Source: Candidatus Poribacteria bacterium (GTDB lineage Bacteria; Poribacteria; WGA-4E; WGA-3G). From it: a DNA stretch of 64,000 bases. Positions 1-7,906 of the stretch are shown one piece after another. The notes beneath the pieces were generated by a model, which was not told the origin of the DNA, did not search any database, and was given only the letters and a program-made list of their open reading frames with translations. Location of the stretch: positions 186,001 through 250,000 of the forward strand of contig JAJEIE010000008.1 in assembly GCA_022827625.1 (NCBI GenBank), given 5' to 3'. The number at the start of each line of letters is the position of its first letter. Position 1 is the first letter of the stretch. Both the position numbers and the translations under genes were made by a program.

Positions 1-159
1 GTTTAAGAAGATCTCACCGAGTATTGTTGTGTGGATTGCGATGTTTGGTGCGAATCCCCCAATGAGTGCGCCGGCAACAATGGCAATCACAATGCCATAA
101 AGCAGCCCGAGACTGACTTTTGGTTTATTTTCGTTTTCATTACTTTCGTTTTCATTCAT
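1..159 (-). CDS. Na+/dicarboxylate symporter, N-terminal fragment (cut by window edge)
   Basis: Reading the minus strand from an ATG at 159 gives an acidic Asn/Glu-rich head (about 14 residues) followed by a hydrophobic segment with the pattern LGLLYGIVIAIVAGALIGG, then FAPN..I..TT.LGEIFLN. This matches the first membrane helix and following loop of the dicarboxylate/amino-acid:cation symporter (DAACS, GltP/GltT-like) family, which imports C4-dicarboxylates or glutamate with Na+ or H+. A GGAG ribosome-binding site (complement of 167-170) sits 7 nt upstream of the ATG. Only 53 codons are visible and the gene runs off the window at position 1, so substrate cannot be judged. Family call is by pattern recognition of a short stretch. 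Confidence 0.7.
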   Translation of the reverse strand, partial: MNENESNENENKPKVSLGLLYGIVIAIVAGALIGGFAPNIAIHTTILGEIFLN

Positions 160-177
160 ATTTTGACTCCTTTTTAT

Positions 178-300
178 TGGTTGTCAGTACGCCTGCTATG
201 CAGGCTTTCAGTTATCAGTTTTCGGTTAGAAATGAGGTTTGTGAAATTCTCATAATATACAACTGTCACAAGGTTTAACTGGCAACTGATAACCGAGAAC
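178..300. repeat. Degenerate heptanucleotide repeats with small hairpin
   Basis: Seven-base units follow one another at 209-229 (CAGTTAT, CAGTTTT, CGGTTAG) and 277-297 (AACTGGC, AACTGAT, AACCGAG), the second set being the complement type of the first. A GCCTGC-TAT-GCAGGC hairpin lies at 191-205. The second block runs into the stop codon (300-302) of the LRR-cytochrome gene. The same heptamer family recurs at many other places in the window. No gene is visible in this spacer. Confidence 0.75.
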
Positions 301-3300
301 TATTTCCTTATCAACATCTTCCGAGTAGCCGTGAAGTCGCCTGCGGTGAGGGTGTAGAAATAGATACCACTTGCAACAGGTTCACCGACTTCGTTTTTAC
401 CGTCCCAATACGCCGCACGGCTCCGGTATTGATAGATACCCGTCGGTTGATGTCCCAAGTCCAAGGTCCGCACCAAGGCACTATTTGCTGCGTAGATGTG
501 GAACGTCACTTCAGCAGCTTCAGCGAGTTGGTACGGTATCCAGGTTTCGGGGTTGAACGGGTTTGGATAGTTATGGAGCAAGGCGGTTTCGTCAGGCTGC
601 AAGGGCGGTGCGGCGGGGGTATTCCCTACAGCAATAGTAATCTCCGGCAGTGTAGATGGGATTGTCTGACCGTCACTGTTACCTGCTCGGAAGTTACGAA
701 ACACCACGCGCCCCTGTCCATTGGCAAGTGCGGTAAATCTTATGGATAGGAGTCTGCCTGCGCCTGTGGCACCGCCTCTGGAGATTCGCGCCGATTTTAT
801 ACCCGTGACGCTACCTTGCTTATTTTTAATTGTACCTTTCTGGAAGAAGGTGCGTCCGTTGCCTTGCTTCAGAAAGTTGCCTTCGTTGATGCCGCTGGCA
901 CCGTTCACTTTTAGGAGTGCCGGGTCAAAAGCAATATCGGTTTGCCAGCCTGCTAAATCGGTAATATCTGCAGCATTGAGACGGAGGGTGAAGGCATCCC
1001 CCTTCCGAATCTGCGTTGGATTTGTGGAGAGATTGAATCTGGTACCAGGAGATAAAACGGTATATTCAGCATCGGGTGCGAAGCCGAAATACCCGCTTAC
1101 CCAACCATCCCACTTCCAGACTGCAACCAATAAGACGTTTTTCCCTTGTTTCAATGTGACAGGGAAAAATTCTTGGTAATCGTGGCTTGAATTCCAATAG
1201 AGTTTCTCGTTAACCAACTCTCCATTAAGCCAAACCTTGTGCCAATCAGCACTTCCAGCAAACATCTTGGTCTTCTGCTCTCGTGGTGAATCCAAGGTAA
1301 CTGAACCGTAAAATGTCTTTGAGGCATCACCGCTAGCTCCTAACATTTTTCCAATATTATTCCAACCTTCCGAGTTAATTTTCCCAGATGTCCAAACGCT
1401 ATCACCAACGGACTGTCCTTCCGTTGCCCCGTTTGTAGCAATCTGCAACTCTGTGGCCTCTCTCCCGCTTGCGCCTGCAAGCACATCTTTCTTAAAGTCA
1501 TTGGCTTCTAATCCAGGAAACTGCACCCATAACCAGGGTCCCGTTATTTTGGGACCACCTTGCCGTAGCGTCCCTGGATTGTTGGAGACGTGGATATAAA
1601 TCTTCTCAGCTAACCCTTTTAGAGGCGAAAAGTCGGCTATGGCGTTGTTATTAAGGGAGAGTTGCTTTAAGTTAGTTAACCCCGCAAGCGGGGATACATC
1701 CGATATGATATTGTTCCGGAGGTGGAGGTGCTCTAAATTGGTTAACCCCGCAAGCGGAGATACATCCAATATAGTATTGTTGACAAGCTCCAACGATTCT
1801 AAACGCGTTAACTTCGCAAGAGGCGATATATCTTTTATCGAGTTATCGTTGAGTTGTAGGCGGGTCAATTGCGTCAATTCTGCCAGTCCGGAGAGATTCG
1901 AGATATTGGAACGATCCATTTCCAGCCATCGGAATCTGGCTAACTTTGCTAAAGCAGAGAAATCGGAGATGGCAGTACGTCGGGCATTTATACCTTCTAA
2001 ACTGATGCATCCGGCAAGGGGAGACACGTCGGATATCGGATTGCCCTCAATCCCTATTCCGTTTAACTTTACTAACCCCTGCAATGCGGATAAATCCGTG
2101 ATTGCGTTCTCCTCCAATCCGAGCCAGTCTACGTTGATTAAATTTCCAAGCGGAGAGACATCGGTTATCTTATTCCCCCGCAACTTGATATTATTCAGAC
2201 GAACCAATCCAGCCAAGGGAGACACGTCGGATATTGAATTGTGTCGGAGTTCTATCCGTTCCAATCGGACGGCGTACTCGAGTCCCCTCAGGTCGCGGAT
2301 ACCCCTTTCATCAGCAACAAGCTCTGTCAATCTTGCGAGATCCGTCTCCGTAAGCGAGGCGGGTGCTGTGCCGAGCCTTTCTGCGATTGCTGCGCGGAGG
2401 TTCGGATCAGGGATCAAGCGGGGGTCCGGGTCGTTCTTGTTATCTTCCTCACGAGTTAGACACTCATCACCATACAAGCAAGAAACCACAGCCGCAAAGT
2501 TGGAAGTCCAAACATCCCGTTTGACGTTCCCACCACTCAGCAGTCCCGTTAGACCTAAGTTCTGTAAACTCGACTCTTGACTTATCCGTTGGCGAAATGC
2601 CTCTGTTTCTAAACCGACAGCGGCGGCAGCGTGTGCTACATCAAGCGCATCTTGAAACTCTTCGTAGAACCGATGCACGGGTTCTATACCACCGAACACA
2701 CCCCCCGTCTCTTCAAGCGCATCGCGGTAACGTTGCGTATCTTCACGCACCAAACGATCCGTCTCCGCTTTCTCCGTATACAGACGCAACGCTTGTGCTT
2801 TATCGTAAGATGGGTTTTCAGTCTGTTCTATCACAGCGCGCACCTCATCTTCAAACTCTTTCATCCCCTCCGTATGGCAACCGATACATGAGATACCATT
2901 ACGCACAGCCGGATCGCTTGCCGCAGGATTCGAGACGATTTCTGTAGGCGCAACATCTATCCGATTCCCTAATGCATCCGAAATATAGTATGCCTGCAAA
3001 CCGTTCGGCAGGTTGAAGATTACTTCACCCCCATCACGCTCGAAAAACAACGGATGTGTGAAGATATTTTTCTCATCAACGCTACTCGCAAAGTCGTGGC
3101 TCTTCCAATACGCACCATGCGGAGATCTATGACGCTCCACAACTCGGTTGTTCGTCGATACGCCAGAATTGTTCGTGCCCGCACGCCAGACGCGATTGCC
3201 CGGAGCAGTTCGTAGATTCCGCTCTACATCTATACCCAGCTCTCGCTCGAGTTCACGCTCTGTGGCAGGGAGTGCCAGAATATCGTGGTAGAGCGGGGGC

Positions 3301-4097
3301 AGCGAAGCCGTCGCAAGAAACCAATCCGCATGCACAAACGGCACCTCACACGCCATTTCTTGACGGAGATCCGTCAGTTTCTCATGTAAACCCGCGTGCG
3401 TAGCTACGTTGAACTCTATGGTATACGGATAGATTTCCTCAATCTGTGTCCATGCGTCACGGATATCCCATTCATAGTTGCGTAGATCAATGTAAAAAAT
3501 CGTCTCTGCTGTATCAATGGGGTGTGGATTAATAATATCAGACCTCCAGGAAAGGCTATTGACGAGTTTCGAGAGCGCGACGTGATACGCACTGAGTGCT
3601 TCAGGGCTTTCACCGGCATTATAGAGATGTGTGATCGTAAAATAACGGGCGAATGGACGATCAAAGGCATCCAAGGTTGCCAGATGTGCCTGCATCATCG
3701 TGAGCATCGCATCGGTTGGAATGAAGTTGACATCGTGTTGGACATCCCAACTCGGAGCCCCTGCTTGAATCCAGTTGCCGATCGTTAGAATCGCTTGCGG
3801 TGAAAGCTGACCCCCTAACGGCATCCGTTTTGCGGGATCGGCTTCCCAGAGACGTTTATAGAGCTCGGACTCAATAGCTGGTTTTCCTGGGACAACGGCT
3901 CCTGAATTAACCAAACCCGCTGCGGATTCAATAACAATCTCCTCTGTGAAAGCACCGTGCGGACCGTGGCAGTTCAGGCAGTTCTGTTGAAAGATCGCAT
4001 ACGCCTGTTGCGCCAGATCCTGTTGGGCAGACACTACGGTATACCCGGACAAGATAAATATTAAGAGGATTAAAAAGCAATATTTGTGGTTTTTCAT
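300..4097 (-). CDS. Secreted LRR protein with c-type haem sites, cohesin and C-terminal sorting domain
   Basis: A 1265-residue exported protein. Order: signal peptide (about 1-25), cytochrome c-like domain with haem motif CLNCH at 40-44, a long cytochrome-associated region with a second haem motif CIGCH at 404-408, about a dozen 22-residue SDS22/internalin-like leucine-rich repeats (about 600-870, consensus N.I.D.SPL..L..L..L.L), and a PA14-like beta-sandwich (about 890-1020, VWLNGE, GKNVLLVAVW). A cohesin domain (about 1030-1165) and a FlgD-like C-terminal domain (about 1175-1265, ending in TRKMLIRK) follow. The last is the kind of domain used for sorting by Por/type IX-like secretion; that role is inferred. 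RBS AGGAG precedes the ATG. The gene is followed by heptamer repeats. Electron transfer combined with protein-binding repeats suggests a surface complex; substrate unknown. Confidence 0.85.
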   Translation of the reverse strand: MKNHKYCFLILLIFILSGYTVVSAQQDLAQQAYAIFQQNCLNCHGPHGAFTEEIVIESAAGLVNSGAVVPGKPAIESELYKRLWEADPAKRMPLGGQLSPQAILTIGNWIQAGAPSWDVQHDVNFIPTDAMLTMMQAHLATLDAFDRPFARYFTITHLYNAGESPEALSAYHVALSKLVNSLSWRSDIINPHPIDTAETIFYIDLRNYEWDIRDAWTQIEEIYPYTIEFNVATHAGLHEKLTDLRQEMACEVPFVHADWFLATASLPPLYHDILALPATERELERELGIDVERNLRTAPGNRVWRAGTNNSGVSTNNRVVERHRSPHGAYWKSHDFASSVDEKNIFTHPLFFERDGGEVIFNLPNGLQAYYISDALGNRIDVAPTEIVSNPAASDPAVRNGISCIGCHTEGMKEFEDEVRAVIEQTENPSYDKAQALRLYTEKAETDRLVREDTQRYRDALEETGGVFGGIEPVHRFYEEFQDALDVAHAAAAVGLETEAFRQRISQESSLQNLGLTGLLSGGNVKRDVWTSNFAAVVSCLYGDECLTREEDNKNDPDPRLIPDPNLRAAIAERLGTAPASLTETDLARLTELVADERGIRDLRGLEYAVRLERIELRHNSISDVSPLAGLVRLNNIKLRGNKITDVSPLGNLINVDWLGLEENAITDLSALQGLVKLNGIGIEGNPISDVSPLAGCISLEGINARRTAISDFSALAKLARFRWLEMDRSNISNLSGLAELTQLTRLQLNDNSIKDISPLAKLTRLESLELVNNTILDVSPLAGLTNLEHLHLRNNIISDVSPLAGLTNLKQLSLNNNAIADFSPLKGLAEKIYIHVSNNPGTLRQGGPKITGPWLWVQFPGLEANDFKKDVLAGASGREATELQIATNGATEGQSVGDSVWTSGKINSEGWNNIGKMLGASGDASKTFYGSVTLDSPREQKTKMFAGSADWHKVWLNGELVNEKLYWNSSHDYQEFFPVTLKQGKNVLLVAVWKWDGWVSGYFGFAPDAEYTVLSPGTRFNLSTNPTQIRKGDAFTLRLNAADITDLAGWQTDIAFDPALLKVNGASGINEGNFLKQGNGRTFFQKGTIKNKQGSVTGIKSARISRGGATGAGRLLSIRFTALANGQGRVVFRNFRAGNSDGQTIPSTLPEITIAVGNTPAAPPLQPDETALLHNYPNPFNPETWIPYQLAEAAEVTFHIYAANSALVRTLDLGHQPTGIYQYRSRAAYWDGKNEVGEPVASGIYFYTLTAGDFTATRKMLIRK

Positions 4098-4164
4098 TAT
4101 TAGTCTCCTAAGGCGGGTGAGCTTGGAGGAAACCTTACCATCAAAATGTATCTGACAGAATTGT

Positions 4165-4869
4165 TTATTCAGAAGTTTGCAGACGTTTCAATGCATCGCG
4201 TAATTTTTCCAGTTCGGCTTCAGCCTCTTGGCGAGCACGAGCCTCTTGTTCAGCGCGGTTCTCGGCTTCAGAGGCGCGGTTCTCGGCTTCGCCTAAGTGC
4301 TCCCGAGATGGACCAAACCACAAATCCTTGATTGGATCATAGAGCCGCAGCACACCCTCATGCTCGCCTAACTCCAAACCTAATACCTCCGACGGAAGTC
4401 GTCCCTCTACAAAATCTATCTCCTCATAAGAACTACCCACAAGACGAAACCCTATAAATGACGGTTGAATTTCATGATACGGATCGTAGATATAGTACTC
4501 CTTCACTCGCAAAATCTGCTCATAAATATCCTTCTTCTCAGCGAAGTCTCGCGAAAACGTACTTGGACTCGCCAACTCCAGCACGAAATCCAAATATGGC
4601 TGCTGTTCCCACGTCTTATAGGTCCGGAGGTCTTTCTTTGAAACACCCCGCACCATGAAGACATCCGGGGAGATGACTTTACGTGGGTTCCCCTCTTCGT
4701 AATATATGAACATATTCCCACAGACGTGCACATCGGGTGCGTCTTGGAAATGCCGGTCTATCGTCTCTATCATATCTAAGAGTAATCTTACATGTTTACC
4801 AGTTTCCGCCATAGGTTCCCCATCTGATTCGGGATAGAAGAGTGTCGGTGCAGTCCCTATTTTTTTCAT
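4165..4869 (-). CDS. Uma2-family (DUF820) restriction-endonuclease-like protein
   Basis: 234 residues. The core has the Uma2/DUF820 pattern of the PD-(D/E)XK fold: an N-terminal helix region, a strand with SPDVFMV at about residue 70, and FVLELASPST about 30 residues later, followed by K-rich YEQ..VKEYYIYDP. The last 45 residues (EAENRA repeats) form a charged coiled coil encoded by short near-identical DNA repeats. A strong AAGGAG site lies 8 nt before the ATG. The family is abundant in Poribacteria and cyanobacteria and its biological role is not established; members often sit near transposable or accessory genes. It lies between the two LRR genes on the same strand. Confidence 0.85.
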   Translation of the reverse strand: MKKIGTAPTLFYPESDGEPMAETGKHVRLLLDMIETIDRHFQDAPDVHVCGNMFIYYEEGNPRKVISPDVFMVRGVSKKDLRTYKTWEQQPYLDFVLELASPSTFSRDFAEKKDIYEQILRVKEYYIYDPYHEIQPSFIGFRLVGSSYEEIDFVEGRLPSEVLGLELGEHEGVLRLYDPIKDLWFGPSREHLGEAENRASEAENRAEQEARARQEAEAELEKLRDALKRLQTSE

Positions 4870-4895
4870 TGTGCTATCTCCTTATCCGTTAAATG

Positions 4896-4922
4896 GTAGG
4901 GGTGAGGCTACCTCGCCCCTAC
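4896..4922. repeat. 27-bp palindrome (hairpin), downstream of LRR/dockerin gene
   Basis: GTAGGGGTGAGG and CCTCGCCCCTAC form a 12-bp stem (one G-T pair in one orientation) around a CTA loop. It lies 30 bp past the stop of the minus-strand gene ending at 4952 and upstream of the Uma2 gene. It could terminate transcription, but there is no T-run, so a REP-like or MITE-like repeat is equally likely. Confidence 0.6.
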
Positions 4923-4951
4923 AAGAAGGTTTCTGCAAGCCGAGAACCAAT

Positions 4952-7225
4952 TTATTTCCGTATCAGCATTTTTCGGGTAGCCGTGAAATCCCCTGCTGTA
5001 AGCGTATAGAAATAGACACCACTCGCTACAGATTCACCCATCTCGTTTCTGCCATCCCAATACGCCGCCTTGCTCCGATCCTGATAGCGTCCCGCCGGTT
5101 GATGTCCCAAATCCAACGTCCGTACCAATACGCCGCCTATTGCATAAATTCGCAATGTGACTTCAGCAGACTTGGCAAGGTGATAAGGTATCCATGTCTC
5201 AGGGTTGAACGGATTCGGATAGTTCGCCAGCAAAGCCGTATTTTCGGGAGTTAGCAACATCAAAAGCTGCTGGAGATTTGCTATGCCTTGTTGAAAGGCG
5301 AGTGAGCCATCATTTTCAAGCCGTGCCTGTGCTATCCATGTCCGGATTATCGCAGTATCTAATGTCAGATTACGCAAAGCGAGGGAAAAGGGTGCAGCAG
5401 AAACGCCACTGGGTTCGCCAAGGTGTTGTGCAACAAGAACGAGGTCCGCAATATTCCGTTTCCCGTCGCGATTCACATCCGTTCGGGCGTTAATGGAATT
5501 GGCTTTTCCGAAGTCTTGTCCGACGAGGATCAGGTCCAGAACATCTATCATTCCATCCTTGTTAACATCCCACCTCGGTAGTTGGATGACAATCTTTTTC
5601 CCAATTGGGTTCACCGTATATTCCGCGTCCGCTGCGAACCCGAAGAAACCGCTAAAATTCCCATGCCCGTGATTGTCAACGGCGACCAATAATACATTTG
5701 CTCCCTGCTTCAAGGTAACAGGGAATGCATCTTCGTAACCACCAGCAGGTCGAGTGACAGAATTGTAGTGGACGACCTCACCGTTGAGCCACACCTTGAC
5801 TCCATCATTGCTGCCAACGAGCATCGTTGTTTCTTGCTTCCGCGGTGAATTGAAAGTGAGGGAACCGTAAACGACGTGGTCATATACCTCCGGACCGCTT
5901 CCCCAGCCGAGGGCAGCTGTCATCTCGTTGATGTTATCCCCCCCCGTGGAGGCAAGGTTATGGGCTCTCCACTTGCTGCCCCCGACGGGTTTTCCTTCGG
6001 TTGCACCGAAGGTAGCGACCTTCACCTCTGTCGCTGCTCCCTTAGTCGCTTTTGCGATCAGATCTGTGTTAGAAACACCTGTCCCAGACACGATTGCCCA
6101 TAACCAGGGTCCCTCTATCTTTGGTCCTTCTTCCGGGAGCGCCGAGTTGGTGAAATCCGAGTGCAAGATAGATGTTTGCGGGGAAAATCGCTCCAACTGA
6201 GCCGAATCGATGCTTGTGTTTTCGGCGAGGCTCATCCATGTCAGATTGGGTAAGGTAGCAAGTGGGGATACATCCGTTATCGCGGTGTTTTGGCTCAGAT
6301 CTATCCACTTTAAGTTATTCGCTGCTGCGAGGGGAGATACGTCCGATATTTCATTGTTATGTAGGTCTACCCATGCCAAGTTAGTCAGCCCTTCAAGGGG
6401 GGATAGATCCGACACCTGGTTATTTTGAAAATAAAGGTGTGTTAAACTCGTTAACCCCTTCAAGGGCGACAGATCCGAAACCTCGTTACCTGGAAGGTAG
6501 AGTTCCTTTAAACCCTTGGCATCGGCTAAGGCGGAGATATCCGATATCTGTCCACCGCACACGTTTATCACTCGGAGCTTCGGCAATTTCGCTATGGCGG
6601 CAAGATTCACGACAGGCGTGCTCCAACCGTGAAAATTCTGCAAGTTCGTTAACCCTGAAAGGGGGGTGAGGTCTGCCAGCGGGTTATCGCTCATCCCTAT
6701 CCATTCCAGCCGCACCAATCCCGCAAGGGGCGATAAATCGGATATGGCATTATGATGAAGCGTTATACCTCTCAAGTTGATTAATCCTGCAAGCGGCGAG
6801 AGATCGGATATTAGATTATTCCCAAGACGTAGCTCCTCTATGCTACTGAGTCCCGCAAGCGGTGAGAGATCGGATATTACATTCTTTTCCAATGCTATGT
6901 GGCGCAGTTTTGTCATCCCCGCAAGTGGTGATAGGTCAGATATTAAGTTGTTGTTAAGCCTTAAATCTTCAAGATTCGTTGCGGCTCCAAGACCTGCCAA
7001 GTTTTTAATCTCCATGCTCACAGCGCGAAGTTCCCGCAATGTCGCCATCTCATCCGTTGTAATCTGGGCGTTGGATGCTTTGCCGAGTGCCTCATTGATT
7101 GCCTCACGAAGGTTGGCATCGGGAACATTAACAGTTTGTGCGGATGTGATCAGGGGTATTAAAAAAAGCAGCGCACAGAACGCGAGCGTGCCAACGAAAA
7201 TGTGTCGTTTTTTACTGAGTTGCAT
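4952..7225 (-). CDS. Secreted LRR protein with dockerin and C-terminal sorting domain
   Basis: 757 residues: signal peptide (about 1-30), a short helical cap (VPDANLREAINEALG), about thirteen 22-residue SDS22-like LRRs (about 65-365; SDLSPLAGL), a PA14-like domain (about 390-545, VWLNGEVVH and GANVLLVAVDN), a type I dockerin at about 555-615 with two Ca-binding loops (DVNKDGMIDVLDL and DVNRDGKRNIADL), and a FlgD-like C-terminal domain (about 660-757) nearly identical to that of the LRR-cytochrome gene at 300-4097. RBS AAGGAG lies 8 nt before the ATG and overlaps the end of the preceding nuclease-fold gene, 2 bp away, so the two are probably cotranscribed. Role in adhesion or extracellular complex assembly is inferred. 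Confidence 0.85.
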   Translation of the reverse strand: MQLSKKRHIFVGTLAFCALLFLIPLITSAQTVNVPDANLREAINEALGKASNAQITTDEMATLRELRAVSMEIKNLAGLGAATNLEDLRLNNNLISDLSPLAGMTKLRHIALEKNVISDLSPLAGLSSIEELRLGNNLISDLSPLAGLINLRGITLHHNAISDLSPLAGLVRLEWIGMSDNPLADLTPLSGLTNLQNFHGWSTPVVNLAAIAKLPKLRVINVCGGQISDISALADAKGLKELYLPGNEVSDLSPLKGLTSLTHLYFQNNQVSDLSPLEGLTNLAWVDLHNNEISDVSPLAAANNLKWIDLSQNTAITDVSPLATLPNLTWMSLAENTSIDSAQLERFSPQTSILHSDFTNSALPEEGPKIEGPWLWAIVSGTGVSNTDLIAKATKGAATEVKVATFGATEGKPVGGSKWRAHNLASTGGDNINEMTAALGWGSGPEVYDHVVYGSLTFNSPRKQETTMLVGSNDGVKVWLNGEVVHYNSVTRPAGGYEDAFPVTLKQGANVLLVAVDNHGHGNFSGFFGFAADAEYTVNPIGKKIVIQLPRWDVNKDGMIDVLDLILVGQDFGKANSINARTDVNRDGKRNIADLVLVAQHLGEPSGVSAAPFSLALRNLTLDTAIIRTWIAQARLENDGSLAFQQGIANLQQLLMLLTPENTALLANYPNPFNPETWIPYHLAKSAEVTLRIYAIGGVLVRTLDLGHQPAGRYQDRSKAAYWDGRNEMGESVASGVYFYTLTAGDFTATRKMLIRK

Positions 7226-7227
7226 AT

Positions 7228-7857
7228 TCAGTTCTCCTTTCTTGTGACAGCGTACGGGATCTGTCTACTTCCTTCTTGCATGAAGTACGCAATCGCGCCG
7301 AATACCTTTTTTAACTCGCTTATTGCCAAAACCGTGGCGTTGCGCGTAAACACATCCTCAACTAATTTTCCGAATTGCCAGAGTTCCCCGTCTGTTACGA
7401 TACCATAAACGGCTTTTCGGGGATCGCCATTAATCCTTTGGGCAGCTACTAACTCAGCCAAACACTGCCCCCATCCTTTGACAAAGTCGTTCCTCTTTGC
7501 CTCCACGATGATGATAATCGGGATGCCTGGCACCGTTTTGCCCAATGCCGATTTGGTCGAGATGAGATAGTCAGGGGTGCCAGTGAGTTCTGCATCGTAA
7601 GAAATTGAGCGGTGGCTCCAGAGCGAAAACTGGTCTACATAGTTTTTATAGACATCTCTCAGAATCGGATAGATGACATTCTCACAGCGGGCGGCTTCCG
7701 ATGAAAAAAGGTCAATGTGCCGCTGATTGAAAGCGAATTCTTCTAAGAACGTCGGAGAGGGCTCAACACCCGCATATTCAATATAGTCGGCTTCACTATA
7801 TTTAATATCAAAGACTTCTTGAACTTGTGCAATTGAATTGAAATCAGTAAAAGCCAT
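7228..7857 (-). CDS. PD-(D/E)XK nuclease-fold hypothetical protein
   Basis: 209 residues with no signal peptide. A central GTPDYLIS strand followed about 25 residues later by IIIIVEAKRND gives the D...ExK arrangement of PD-(D/E)XK nucleases, similar to the N-terminal domain of type I restriction R subunits. The C-terminal half (GWGQCLAELVAAQRIN, VYGIVTDGELWQFGKL) matches a widespread cyanobacterial/poribacterial family of unknown function. No helicase or methylase partner is nearby. RBS GGAGG precedes the ATG. Its stop lies 2 bp from the LRR/dockerin gene start. Nuclease activity is inferred from fold motifs only. Confidence 0.7.
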   Translation of the reverse strand: MAFTDFNSIAQVQEVFDIKYSEADYIEYAGVEPSPTFLEEFAFNQRHIDLFSSEAARCENVIYPILRDVYKNYVDQFSLWSHRSISYDAELTGTPDYLISTKSALGKTVPGIPIIIIVEAKRNDFVKGWGQCLAELVAAQRINGDPRKAVYGIVTDGELWQFGKLVEDVFTRNATVLAISELKKVFGAIAYFMQEGSRQIPYAVTRKEN

Positions 7858-7906
7858 CTGATAATCCTCCGAAAAAAGTCCACGCGCCTATATAACGCCC
7901 GTTGCC

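Noticed and set aside
1639-2580. 313-codon plus-strand open frame opposite the LRR region
   Set aside because: It mirrors the regular LRR codons on the other strand, has no ribosome-binding site and no domain sense.
300-7225. Calling the C-terminal domains proof of a type IX secretion system
   Set aside because: No secretion-system genes are in the window; the sorting role is inferred from domain resemblance only.
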